From assembly GCA_017470425.1 (NCBI GenBank), contig JAFUYT010000006.1:1-64000 (forward strand): a DNA stretch of 64,000 nt, read 5' to 3'. This document shows positions 45,226 to 52,854 of this stretch, piece by piece. This stretch comes from Bacteroidaceae bacterium (lineage in GTDB: Bacteria; Bacteroidota; Bacteroidia; Bacteroidales; Bacteroidaceae). Numbering within the stretch: the first letter of the stretch is position 1; the number at the start of each line of letters is the position of its first letter. The notes under the pieces are model-generated. The model was not told the DNA's origin. It was given only the letters and a program-made list of their open reading frames with translations, and ran no database searches. The position numbers and the translations under genes are program-made.

Positions 45226-45264
45226 CGCGCCCCGCAGCTCTGGAAGGAGAGACTGCGGGGCGCG
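45226..45264. terminator. Perfect 12-bp GC hairpin
   Basis: CGCGCCCCGCAG (45226-45237) pairs with CTGCGGGGCGCG (45253-45264) around a 15-base loop, 20 bp after the small ORF. It likely ends rightward transcripts and perhaps also the leftward DUF2442 transcript. Confidence 0.75.
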
Positions 45265-45284
45265 GTGGGTTAAGGGGGGAGGGA

Positions 45285-45527
45285 TTATGCTACACTCAGC
45301 AGATCGAGCACAGAATACACCCGTGTCATGTTCTCGAAGGTAAAATACTGATCGTCCAATACCATCCACTTATTACGCTCCTTTATTGGCATATGTTGGA
45401 TGTCGGGAAAGAACGAAACGGGTACGATCACTTCACGCCCGTCTGTCAGACGAGCCCACATCTTACCACGATGGGCTGTGAAATTTAAGTCTTTAATGCC
45501 CAGTGTGACTCCTTTAATCTTGCACAT
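45285..45527 (-). CDS. DUF2442-family protein
   Basis: 80 residues: TAHRGKMWARLTDGREVIVP, VSFFPDIQHMPIKERNKW and a C-terminal helix. This matches DUF2442 (NADFAR-like), small proteins often encoded beside DUF4160 in a layout like toxin-antitoxin pairs. Activity is unknown. It is 21 bp downstream of the DUF4160 gene. Confidence 0.78.
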   Translation of the reverse strand: MCKIKGVTLGIKDLNFTAHRGKMWARLTDGREVIVPVSFFPDIQHMPIKERNKWMVLDDQYFTFENMTRVYSVLDLLSVA

Positions 45528-45548
45528 CTCTTTGTCCTCCTAATTATG

Positions 45549-45845
45549 TTATTTCTCGATATTGATGGAAACGGTTTTCTCGCCATTGAATATTTTTGAA
45601 ATCTGCTCGTCAATGGAGTGCCAGTGACGAGTAATGGCAGCTATGAGCATCTCATTTTCTTTTGTGGACAACTCGGATTCGGCGATTTCTACACACGGCA
45701 TTCCATTCTTTTCAATCCAAATCTTGGCGAGCGAATGTTGATGTCGCCGTCCCTTGCGGAACACGTGCACATGTCGCCGATTATCGTTGACATCGAGCGA
45801 AATAGCCACTAGGATGAACATCCTCAGAAATGCTAATTGTCCCAT
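45549..45845 (-). CDS. DUF4160-family protein
   Basis: 98 residues from the ATG at 45845 (MGQLAFLRMFILVAISLDVN). The DNRRHVHVFRKGRR motif and KIWIEKNG match DUF4160, whose members share a HIHV-type core. It is paired with DUF2442 as in many genomes. The pair is suspected to be a toxin-antitoxin-like module, which is not shown by the sequence. Confidence 0.75.
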   Translation of the reverse strand: MGQLAFLRMFILVAISLDVNDNRRHVHVFRKGRRHQHSLAKIWIEKNGMPCVEIAESELSTKENEMLIAAITRHWHSIDEQISKIFNGEKTVSINIEK

Positions 45846-45864
45846 GCTCAATTATCTTTTTTCT

Positions 45865-45873
45865 GCAAAAGTA
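45865..45873 (-). promoter_or_regulatory. Leftward promoter for DUF4160-DUF2442
   Basis: The reverse strand reads TACTTTTGC, a close match to the -7 element, 20 bp upstream of the ATG. Confidence 0.55.
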
Positions 45874-45948
45874 TAAACTTCTTAGATAGTTACCAAATAA
45901 AATCTGAAAAAATAAGTTTTCACCATCATTTTTTGAATGTTTTGGGAT

Positions 45949-46126
45949 GTTGACAGTAAGGCCATCTACAACCTCGCCGGTCAGCGTGTAGACAATTCAC
46001 AATTCACAATTCATAATTCACAAATGAAACGTGGAATCTACATCGTGAATGGCCGTAAGGTGCTCGTGAAGTAATAAAGAATTCGTGAAAAATTTATGAG
46101 ATAATTTATGGTTAATTCATGTAAGA
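45949..46126 (+). pseudogene. Duplicated 3' end of the surface-protein gene
   Basis: About 178 bp nearly identical to 44761-44938. It translates as VDSKAIYNLAGQRVDNSQFT then MKRGIYIVNGRKVLVK, stop, and includes downstream non-coding DNA up to the left arm of the inverted repeat. No upstream coding part is present. It is a leftover sorting domain, either from deletion of a second surface-protein gene or from a partial duplication. Confidence 0.85.
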
Positions 46127-46154
46127 AAGAGACACAATAAATACCTGTGTGTTT

Positions 46155-47228
46155 TTACCAGTCAAAGGTTAACTGCAGATCCTGTTGAGCACCTTCCGGG
46201 AGGATGGCGCCGGTGACGGTCAGGCCCAGCAAGCGCACTGTGCGCCCGCTCATATCGACCTCTTCCAGCAACTGCGCGGCAATCTGCATGATCTCGTCCA
46301 TGTCCTCGATCGCCGTGGTGCCGGTATGGCTGTGCGTCGTCTGCCGGAAATCGCTGTACTTGACCTTGAGCACGAGGGAGCGCCCCTTGAAGTGGTGCTT
46401 CTCCAGCCGTCGGACGAGTTCCGTGGCGAGGGGCGTGAGCTGAGCGACCATCTCCTCATGCGTGGTGAGGTCCTCGGCGAACGTGCGCTCACAGCCCACG
46501 GACTTACGGACCCATTCCGTGACGATGGGCCGAGGGTCAATGCCTCGGGCAAAGTCATAGAACACCCGTCCCATCTTCCCGAACTCGCGCGTCAGCGTGG
46601 CGAGCGACACGGCACGCAGCTGCTTGCCGGTGCGGACGCCTAAGGCGTGCATCCGCTCCGCCGTCTTCTCGCCCACGCCCCAGAAACGTTCCACCTTGAG
46701 GTCGTCGATGAAGGCGAGGGCCCTGTCAGGATGCACGATGCACAGGCCGTTGGGCTTGCGATAGTCGCTGGCGATCTTGGCCAGGAACTTGCAGTAGCTG
46801 ACGCCGGCCGATGCCGTGAGCCCGGTAGTCTCCAGGATGCGCTGCTTGATCTCCTTGGCAATGTCCATCGCCAGGGGGATGGATTTCTTGTTCGTCGTCA
46901 CATCCAGGTACGCTTCGTCCAGGCTGAGCGGTTCGATCAGGTCGGTGTAGTCGCGGAAGATGGCGTGGATCTGCGCCGACACCTCCTTGTAGCGGCTGTA
47001 ATGGCCCTCCACGACGATGAGGCCCGGGCAGAGGCGATGGGCGGTGGCCACAGCCATTGCCGAGTGCACACCATATTTGCGCGCCTCATAATTCGCCGTT
47101 GCCACCACGCCGCGTGGCCCGTCGTGCCCCACGACCACCGGATGTCCCTTGAGCGCAGGGTTGTCCCGTTCTTCGACCGAGACGAAGAACGCGTCCATGT
47201 CAACATGTATAATCTTGCGCGTGGTCAC
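46155..47228 (-). CDS. dinB: DNA polymerase IV
   Basis: 357-residue Y-family translesion polymerase: IHVDMDAFFVSVEERDNP, VVVGHDGPRGVVATANYEAR, the catalytic SLDEAYLDVT, GVSYCKFLAKIASDYRKPNG, and VERFWGVGEKTAERMHALGV (helix-hairpin-helix). GTG start. It lies 15 bp after the RyR gene, in one operon with the putative channel, which is unusual for dinB and could tie mutagenic repair to the island's stress response. No obvious clamp-binding tail beyond QQDLQLTFDW. Confidence 0.93.
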   Translation of the reverse strand: MTTRKIIHVDMDAFFVSVEERDNPALKGHPVVVGHDGPRGVVATANYEARKYGVHSAMAVATAHRLCPGLIVVEGHYSRYKEVSAQIHAIFRDYTDLIEPLSLDEAYLDVTTNKKSIPLAMDIAKEIKQRILETTGLTASAGVSYCKFLAKIASDYRKPNGLCIVHPDRALAFIDDLKVERFWGVGEKTAERMHALGVRTGKQLRAVSLATLTREFGKMGRVFYDFARGIDPRPIVTEWVRKSVGCERTFAEDLTTHEEMVAQLTPLATELVRRLEKHHFKGRSLVLKVKYSDFRQTTHSHTGTTAIEDMDEIMQIAAQLLEEVDMSGRTVRLLGLTVTGAILPEGAQQDLQLTFDW

Positions 47229-47243
47229 GATGTGTTCTGAAGT

Positions 47244-47537
47244 TCATTCCTTCGTAATCCGGAAGCCCAGCTTCAGGATGAGCTTCAGCGTCTCGACCGA
47301 CGTGTTGCGGTCGAAGTCCTTCTCCGCTTCGGGCAGCTCCTCGTAGGCCACGAGGCAGGGGTGATGCCGCTGCGCGTCGTCGCGCTGCGGGCCGTAGCTC
47401 CATCCCTGGCGGATGCGCTCCTGCGCCCATGTCTCGTGTACATTCTTCGCCATCGCCTCCAGCAATGGCGTCAGCTCCTTCGGCAGCTGGATGTCAGAGG
47501 TATCAACGGGATGAGGGGTGTAGTCGGTAGGGGGCAT
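47244..47537 (-). CDS. Stand-alone RyR-domain protein
   Basis: 97 residues consisting of one ryanodine-receptor (RyR) repeat: LEAMAKNVHETWAQERIRQG, WSYGPQRDDAQRHHPCLVAY and ELPEAEKDFDRNTSVETLKL. The VHxxWAxxRxxxGWxYG and HPxLxxYxxLPExEKxxDR patterns are those of RyR repeats. Bacterial RyR domains have been linked by comparative genomics to nucleotide-signal conflict systems, where ligand binding is predicted. It lies 6 bp after the channel gene, whose C-terminus has a second, diverged RyR domain. Confidence 0.85.
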   Translation of the reverse strand: MPPTDYTPHPVDTSDIQLPKELTPLLEAMAKNVHETWAQERIRQGWSYGPQRDDAQRHHPCLVAYEELPEAEKDFDRNTSVETLKLILKLGFRITKE

Positions 47538-47543
47538 AGGTAT

Positions 47544-49538
47544 TTATTTCTTGAGGGCATCTACCAATATCTCAGCCGTTTGCACGACGTTGATATCCTT
47601 AATCGTTTCACTCTCCGGAAGTGCAGTATATGGCTTGATGCACGTGTGGATCTTCAACCGGTCGATGCGCAGCTCATTGGAGCAAGCCTGCCGCCAACCT
47701 GCCAACGTCCGTTCCGCAATCCAACGCCGATGTTCCGCATTGGCCAACTGCTTCAACATGAGGTCTTTTGCCTCTTTGGGGAGAGATTTAATTCGCTTTA
47801 GCATCGCTAACAATGAGCGATAAGAATCCACCTGGTAGCGCGACGACAAGCGATTTGTCTCCGGCGTGACTTTCAAGTTGAGCCACGACTCGCGCCACGA
47901 CTCCAAAAGATTCTTGAAAGGCACTTCCTTGATCTGTTCAATGCCTTTCTGTCCTTGTTCCAGTTGTAAGGAATAATTGCTGTACACCCCGTTGATACAA
48001 ATTGCTAAATCATCATCTAACAACGCTTCGTCAAATCCCTCAGTGAAAGAGCCAAACAACTTCACATTCTGGTAAGGAATCTTATTGGCCGCCAAGACCT
48101 CGCTGTGCAGATTCTTGATGGCCTGGCGCACCAAGATGCGCGGACGCGTCCCATTCTCGATAACATTTTGTTTACCAAACGGAGCTGTCTCTTTATGAGG
48201 TTGAAGCGTCAGCTCATTGTAATGATAATACATCCCTTCCGGCAAGGTGAGAGCCATGCCCATTGCAGCATCGGGATCAGAGACACAGATGGCTACTGTC
48301 AACAGCTGCCGACAGTCTGCGCTCCACTCTTCCAACTGCTGACGCACCTCTGCCGCTTCGATGGTTGCACTCACAAAATCAATCTTGACATCCGTGATTT
48401 GTGAGAGATGGGCATAATGAGCCTTCCACTGAGTCTCAAGTTCCATAGCGCGGGGGTCAATGACAGTGATTAGCGTCTGGTTGGAACCCGTCAGCTCATC
48501 GTAGTTCGGGTAATGGCAGATTCTGAGGGCTTCAAGCAGCAGGGCACGTCCCATGCTGTTGAAGCCTGCAATCACCAGATGCACATACTTGTCTGTAGCC
48601 TCCAATGGTTCAAAGTCCAATGCGTCATAGACGTAGGATGCATCCTTATCATCCTTCTTCCCATGATAGCTCCACAGCAGACGTGCCCAGTTATCGTGGA
48701 AATTGAAGATGTGCAGGTCAATATTCTGCTGATATTCTGGCTCTATGTTCTTATCATTCCCCTTTCTCGGCAACTCCATACTATATAAGCGCTCTGGCAG
48801 CTCCAGCCGTTGCACCAGATCATAGGCGATGCTGTCGTTAATCAGCACGTTCACCTTCAGCAGGTTATTACCTTTTATAGAACGGTTGCCTGCCGCTCGT
48901 GCCACTTCCTGCAGCATTGACATGCTCTGGGTATATTGGTTCTCCCATTCATTACCTTCTACCATGACAAACACTTCCTGGGCATGAGGCAGCCGTAATG
49001 ACTTCATGTGCTTGGAAATATCCGATTCGCCGGCGTATATCACCACGCGCTCTTCCATGTCTTTCGGTAAACTCACTTGCAGCTGTGCCCGTATCATCCG
49101 CGCATCCTTGGACGTTAGGATGACCAGCTTGGAATCCGTAGCTTGAGTGAGCGCATGTTCGATGACACTGACCGACAGCATATTGTAGCCTATCATCACC
49201 ATGTGGTCAGACAATCTATAACGCATACGACCACCGCGAATATTTTCCACATACCGCTCTATACCATTTGCAAAGGCGGTAATCAGCAAGCCATTGAAGA
49301 AGAAAAGGCCAATCAAGGCGATTCCCAAAAAGACAATCTTCTGGGAGACTGGAGTCCCCGCCTCGGTCGGGTTCACGCCGAAATAGTAGTACATGTGATC
49401 CAGTAGCTCACTCGTGTCGCACTTTAGGACTCCGAGCACAAACACTACTGCCAACGAGAAGACGAGCAAAAGGACGAAATAGGTTCTTGCATGCGTCAAT
49501 TTACGATTGAAGAAGAGGAAGAAAGAACTCATAATCAC
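47544..49538 (-). CDS. CASTOR/POLLUX-like channel protein with C-terminal RyR domain
   Basis: 664 residues. Two membrane helices (about 18-38 and 67-91) enclose a segment that could form a pore loop (FGVNPTEAGTPVSQK). Next comes GGRMRYRLSDHMVMIGYNML and IRAQLQVSLPKDMEERVVIY, an RCK/CASTOR-like Rossmann domain, and a second at about 310-400 (YVHLVIAGFNSMGRALLLEA, VIDPRAM). The C-terminal 60 residues are a RyR domain (NAEHRRWIAERTLAGWRQAC … CIKPYTALPESETIKDINV). It is probably a gated ion channel in the inner membrane. Selectivity and ligand are unknown. Its start overlaps the small membrane gene by 4 bp. Confidence 0.78.
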   Translation of the reverse strand: MIMSSFFLFFNRKLTHARTYFVLLLVFSLAVVFVLGVLKCDTSELLDHMYYYFGVNPTEAGTPVSQKIVFLGIALIGLFFFNGLLITAFANGIERYVENIRGGRMRYRLSDHMVMIGYNMLSVSVIEHALTQATDSKLVILTSKDARMIRAQLQVSLPKDMEERVVIYAGESDISKHMKSLRLPHAQEVFVMVEGNEWENQYTQSMSMLQEVARAAGNRSIKGNNLLKVNVLINDSIAYDLVQRLELPERLYSMELPRKGNDKNIEPEYQQNIDLHIFNFHDNWARLLWSYHGKKDDKDASYVYDALDFEPLEATDKYVHLVIAGFNSMGRALLLEALRICHYPNYDELTGSNQTLITVIDPRAMELETQWKAHYAHLSQITDVKIDFVSATIEAAEVRQQLEEWSADCRQLLTVAICVSDPDAAMGMALTLPEGMYYHYNELTLQPHKETAPFGKQNVIENGTRPRILVRQAIKNLHSEVLAANKIPYQNVKLFGSFTEGFDEALLDDDLAICINGVYSNYSLQLEQGQKGIEQIKEVPFKNLLESWRESWLNLKVTPETNRLSSRYQVDSYRSLLAMLKRIKSLPKEAKDLMLKQLANAEHRRWIAERTLAGWRQACSNELRIDRLKIHTCIKPYTALPESETIKDINVVQTAEILVDALKK

Positions 49539-49741
49539 TTGCTTTTAATGGAATCCCGCCCAAATAGGCTCTCGATGCGCTGGAGGGTGTAGTGCATGAA
49601 GAAGATGATGACGAAGGTGAGCAGCAGCGCCGTCACGGGCTCCGGCTTCAGCTCATCCTTCCGATAGATAAAGTACAGCAGTGCCGCCACGGGCACCTGC
49701 GTCAGGCATAACGCCACATAAAATCCTATGTTCGCTTCCAT
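49535..49741 (-). CDS. Small two-helix membrane protein
   Basis: 68 residues from the ATG at 49741: MEANIGFYVALCLTQVPVAA then LLYFIYRKDELKPEPVTALL and LTFVIIFFMHYTLQRIESLF. Two membrane helices joined by a short charged loop. It opens the operon and overlaps the channel gene by 4 bp, so it may be a subunit or regulator of that channel. No family recognised. A longer TTG start would overlap the promoter and was not used. Confidence 0.72.
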   Translation of the reverse strand: MEANIGFYVALCLTQVPVAALLYFIYRKDELKPEPVTALLLTFVIIFFMHYTLQRIESLFGRDSIKSK

Positions 49742-49758
49742 GAGTCTTAAATTCCGCC

Positions 49759-49803
49759 CCAAAGGTACACATTATTTCTGAACCTCCACCATGCTCCGCC
49801 CCA
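49759..49803 (-). promoter_or_regulatory. Shared promoter module, copy B
   Basis: Leftward TACCTTTGG -7 element within a 45-bp block identical to 53826-53870 and matching 62722-62747 over its first 26 bp. It drives the small-membrane/channel/RyR/dinB operon. Confidence 0.8.
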
Positions 49804-49970
49804 CTTTTCGCAATTTTGCCCGTTCTTTTTCCTCATCCCGATTCACATCACCGCGATATTGCTGAATTAATTGTGCTTCGAGCGTACGTAAGTTGCGCAG
49901 GGCATAACGCGAAGAGAGCCGAAGGAAAAGAAAAAAATGAACGCTGGCGAAGAAAATATAGTTGTTATTA

Positions 49971-50002
49971 TTTGTCTATTCAAAGGGATTATGTACTTTT
50001 GC
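49971..50002 (+). promoter_or_regulatory. Promoter for the VapBC-like pair
   Basis: TTTG (49971-49974), 19 bp, TACTTTTGC (49994-50002), 27 bp before the antitoxin ATG. Confidence 0.7.
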
Positions 50003-50029
50003 AGCAGAATTGCAAAAGAAAGATAGATT

Positions 50030-50317
50030 ATGACAGCACTAGCAAAACGCATTTCAGAGACTCCGATGGCACCCTATATGATCCTATTGCAAACTATGAG
50101 CCGTCGCCATAAGGAGATTGTGGTTACATTCCTTACAGAATCTATGAATGAAGGTGCTGACATGGAGCATGAGTTGTCTGAGGAAGAGAAAGACCGGGAA
50201 TTCAGAAGCCTCTGTGGATGTTGGAAGGACGATCCCAAGGATGCAGCTCGAATGGAGGCTGCGATCAAGGAAGGTCGCAAGAATGAATATATGCTCGATG
50301 TTAATTTGGATGACTGA
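50030..50317 (+). CDS. Antitoxin of a VapBC-type pair
   Basis: 95 residues, MTALAKRISETPMAPYMILL, RHKEIVVTFLTESMNEG and an acidic C-terminus (WKDDPKDAARMEAAIKEGRK … MLDVNLDD). The layout, N-terminal DNA-binding-like part then a toxin-wrapping tail, and the TGATG overlap with a PIN toxin gene support antitoxin identity. The family is not a classical VapB. Inferred mainly from context. Confidence 0.7.
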   Translation: MTALAKRISETPMAPYMILLQTMSRRHKEIVVTFLTESMNEGADMEHELSEEEKDREFRSLCGCWKDDPKDAARMEAAIKEGRKNEYMLDVNLDD

Positions 50318-50763
50318 TGGAACAGTATATTCTAGATACGTGCACATGGATTGAATATTTCAAAGATCGTAATGGCGTTCCCGCTCATGTCGAAGCTGTT
50401 GGTAGGAAGAATCTGAGTGCTTCTGAGGTTACATTGGCTGAATTGACAGTTGGAGCCATCAATAGTAATGATTACGAAAGGCATATTAAAGAACCTCAAA
50501 GTTTGAAACGCAATATAACGATTTATGACATAAGCGACGTGTTTGAGGAATACGGTCTTATTCGTTGTGCCCTGAAGGAAATTAAGAAAGGTCTGGACAA
50601 AGAGGTCGGACAATTTGATATGCTCATTGGCGCCACTGCCCTTCACTATAACCTGACCGTCGTCACGGACAATATCAAGCATTTTAGCATGATGCCTGGC
50701 GTAAAATATGAAAACTGGGTGGAACGTTCCTCCTCTCCCTACTCCACCCTGAACCGGATGTAG
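50317..50763 (+). CDS. vapC: PIN-domain toxin, VapC-like
   Basis: 148 residues. PIN-domain ribonuclease motifs: MEQYILDTCTWIEYF (first Asp), EVTLAELTVGA (Glu), QFDMLIGATALHYN (Asp) and VVTDNIKHFSMMPGVKYENW (closing Asp-Asn). VapC toxins cleave specific RNAs, often tRNA, when released from the antitoxin. All four acidic positions are present, so it should be active. Its last 25 bp overlap the convergent TIR-PP2C gene, so the pair could interfere with that transcript's end. Confidence 0.88.
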   Translation: MEQYILDTCTWIEYFKDRNGVPAHVEAVGRKNLSASEVTLAELTVGAINSNDYERHIKEPQSLKRNITIYDISDVFEEYGLIRCALKEIKKGLDKEVGQFDMLIGATALHYNLTVVTDNIKHFSMMPGVKYENWVERSSSPYSTLNRM

Positions 50764-52820
50764 CTGCGGTCGTCGAAGTGGGTAGCGCTGTCCATAAGGC
50801 CCTTCGTGGATTTGTAGATCTTGTAGCATAGCGGGTCTAAACGGATGAGTTCGTTCAGGCGTGCTTCGCTTTCGGCCAGCGTGCCGAAGAGCTCAGGATA
50901 GCCGTCGGACGCCAGCACGACCTCAGAGCCTGGGGGCACATCGGTCACAACGACATTCTTCACAGAGCCCTGGCTAGAGAAGACGCTGTAGCCGTATTCG
51001 TCATCGCGGTTCTCCAGATGCTGTTGCAGCTTCAGCTCATCAAGAATCATCTGCCGGGCCAGATCCACCTTCATGAGTTCCTCCTCCGTATGGCCGCCCT
51101 GCAATAGCATGTGGATCGCCAGACTCCGGGCTTCGGACAGGATGGTATCGACCTTTTTGTAGAACGTGTAGTGCTTTTTGCCCAGCAGAAACTGGCAGTC
51201 GCCAACAGCCCATATCTGCCTCTTGGAGATGCTGTAGATGACCGCCGAGGCACAGAGATGAATGCCCTGCTGCTCGAGCTGATGCCGATGGGCATACGCC
51301 TGCAGTTCTGCCTGAATCCGGCACGTGGCCGTCTTGTAGTCCATGTTGGAGTCTATTACCCCCGTCTGCAGGAAAGAGGCGATGAGCTCCGCCGCAATCT
51401 TTCCTCCGGTCTTACCTTCAAAGCGCGTGCCCGTCTTGCTGGTGGCGCCGTCGATGACCGCAATGTAGTTGTCGCAGACAACAATCACATCCTCACAATC
51501 CTCTGGCACGCCAGTCTTCGAGGCACAGAACTGCTCGGTGATGCCAAAGGTGGGTGAATACGCTTCGTCGGATTCATACGAAGGTGACTCAACCTGTGGA
51601 ATGTGCCGTGCATGACCCTCTGCGTCTGAGCTCTGTACCCGCACGGCTACCAGCGTTTCACACAGTTTCTGTCTGAACATCTCTACAGACATCTGATACT
51701 TCAACAGCCACTGGAAACCCTGTAGTTGCAACTCAGCACCGGGCGACAGCTCCACCTCTTCCAAGAATACCGGAAGTATTTTCTTCTTGTGGTTTAATGC
51801 CATCGTAATCTCATTACGGACATTCCTTGACAGGACTGCGTTGTTCGACAACATCACCATCACCATTTCGCTGTTCAGGATCTTCTCGCCGAGTTCCTCT
51901 GTCCAGTCGCTGCCCGTCTCCAGTTCCTTGTCGTACCAATAGTTGAGTCCGGCCTTCGACATCTCTTGCAAAATACCGTAAACCGACAGGGCATCGCTAT
52001 GGGAATAACTGATGAAGACGTATGGCCGGAGACTCTGATAACTGCTGGGGGCTTCTTTCTCCTTCCCCTTCGATGCCGCCGGTTGTAGATTTCCCAATCT
52101 ACGATCCACGAACCATTGCTGCTTGCGCATGGCAATCAGGATGCGATAGTATTGGTAGTTCCCAATCAGCAAGGCATAGTCTGCCTTCCGAGAATCTTCC
52201 ATGTCTATCGCTTTCAGGATCAGCTCCGAAGACTCCTCATAGTGATGCTTGATGGACACGATGCGCGCCTTCGTGCAGTAATATTTAGCGTAGTCTGGTT
52301 CGAGGCTGATGGCCTTGTTCACACAATAGAGAGCCGAGTCGTACCAGGTATCGACGATGGTCTGCAAATCCTCCGGCAGACACTTCTCACAGATGGTGGC
52401 AAAGGCATTAGCGAAGGTATGATGATAGCCGGAATTCTGGAACAGATCACAGGCACTCTGATGGGCGGTATTGAGCAACAGATCGTAGTCGTACAGGGAC
52501 TCGCTATGTGTCTCGTACATAATCTTGATATGCGAGAACGACGCATGGCGGCTGAGGTCATCCCGTTTCTCTGCCTCGGAGATTAGGGTCCACAGCTTGC
52601 TGAAGTCCCGGTCGTGGCGATGGATGGTCGCCAGGCTGAAGAAAGCCTCATACGCATATTCCTGCCCCTCCCCCATCAGTTCGGTGAACGCCTGAATGCC
52701 TTCATCCGACGAATGGCTGTATGCGAAGCGCGAGATGTCCTTCTCGTAGCTACGTGCCGTCTCGTCCCTGTTCAGCTTGCTGCTGAAGAACTCCAATATC
52801 TCATCTTTTACGGTCTTCAT
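50739..52820 (-). CDS. TPR-TIR-PP2C fusion protein
   Basis: 693 residues in three parts. About 1-250: TPR-like helices (AYEAFFSLATIHRHDRDFSK, YCVNKAISLEPDYAKYYCTK). About 265-395: a TIR domain, YVFISYSHSDALSVYGILQE, WYDKELETGSDWTEEL and VLSRNVRNEITMAL, the last Glu at the NADase catalytic position. About 435-693: a PP2C-type phosphatase fold with AVIDGATSKTGTRFEGKTGG, WAVGDCQFLL, VVLASDGYPELFG and a final DDRSYIRFRV, metal-binding Asp residues kept. TIR domains of this kind hydrolyse NAD or make signals; PP2C removes Ser/Thr phosphates. I know of no described system with this fusion. Cytoplasmic. It is 34 bp after an unknown gene. Confidence 0.8.
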   Translation of the reverse strand: MKTVKDEILEFFSSKLNRDETARSYEKDISRFAYSHSSDEGIQAFTELMGEGQEYAYEAFFSLATIHRHDRDFSKLWTLISEAEKRDDLSRHASFSHIKIMYETHSESLYDYDLLLNTAHQSACDLFQNSGYHHTFANAFATICEKCLPEDLQTIVDTWYDSALYCVNKAISLEPDYAKYYCTKARIVSIKHHYEESSELILKAIDMEDSRKADYALLIGNYQYYRILIAMRKQQWFVDRRLGNLQPAASKGKEKEAPSSYQSLRPYVFISYSHSDALSVYGILQEMSKAGLNYWYDKELETGSDWTEELGEKILNSEMVMVMLSNNAVLSRNVRNEITMALNHKKKILPVFLEEVELSPGAELQLQGFQWLLKYQMSVEMFRQKLCETLVAVRVQSSDAEGHARHIPQVESPSYESDEAYSPTFGITEQFCASKTGVPEDCEDVIVVCDNYIAVIDGATSKTGTRFEGKTGGKIAAELIASFLQTGVIDSNMDYKTATCRIQAELQAYAHRHQLEQQGIHLCASAVIYSISKRQIWAVGDCQFLLGKKHYTFYKKVDTILSEARSLAIHMLLQGGHTEEELMKVDLARQMILDELKLQQHLENRDDEYGYSVFSSQGSVKNVVVTDVPPGSEVVLASDGYPELFGTLAESEARLNELIRLDPLCYKIYKSTKGLMDSATHFDDRSYIRFRVE

Positions 52821-52854
52821 AGACTAATTCATTAAAATTTAACCTTGTATTTCC

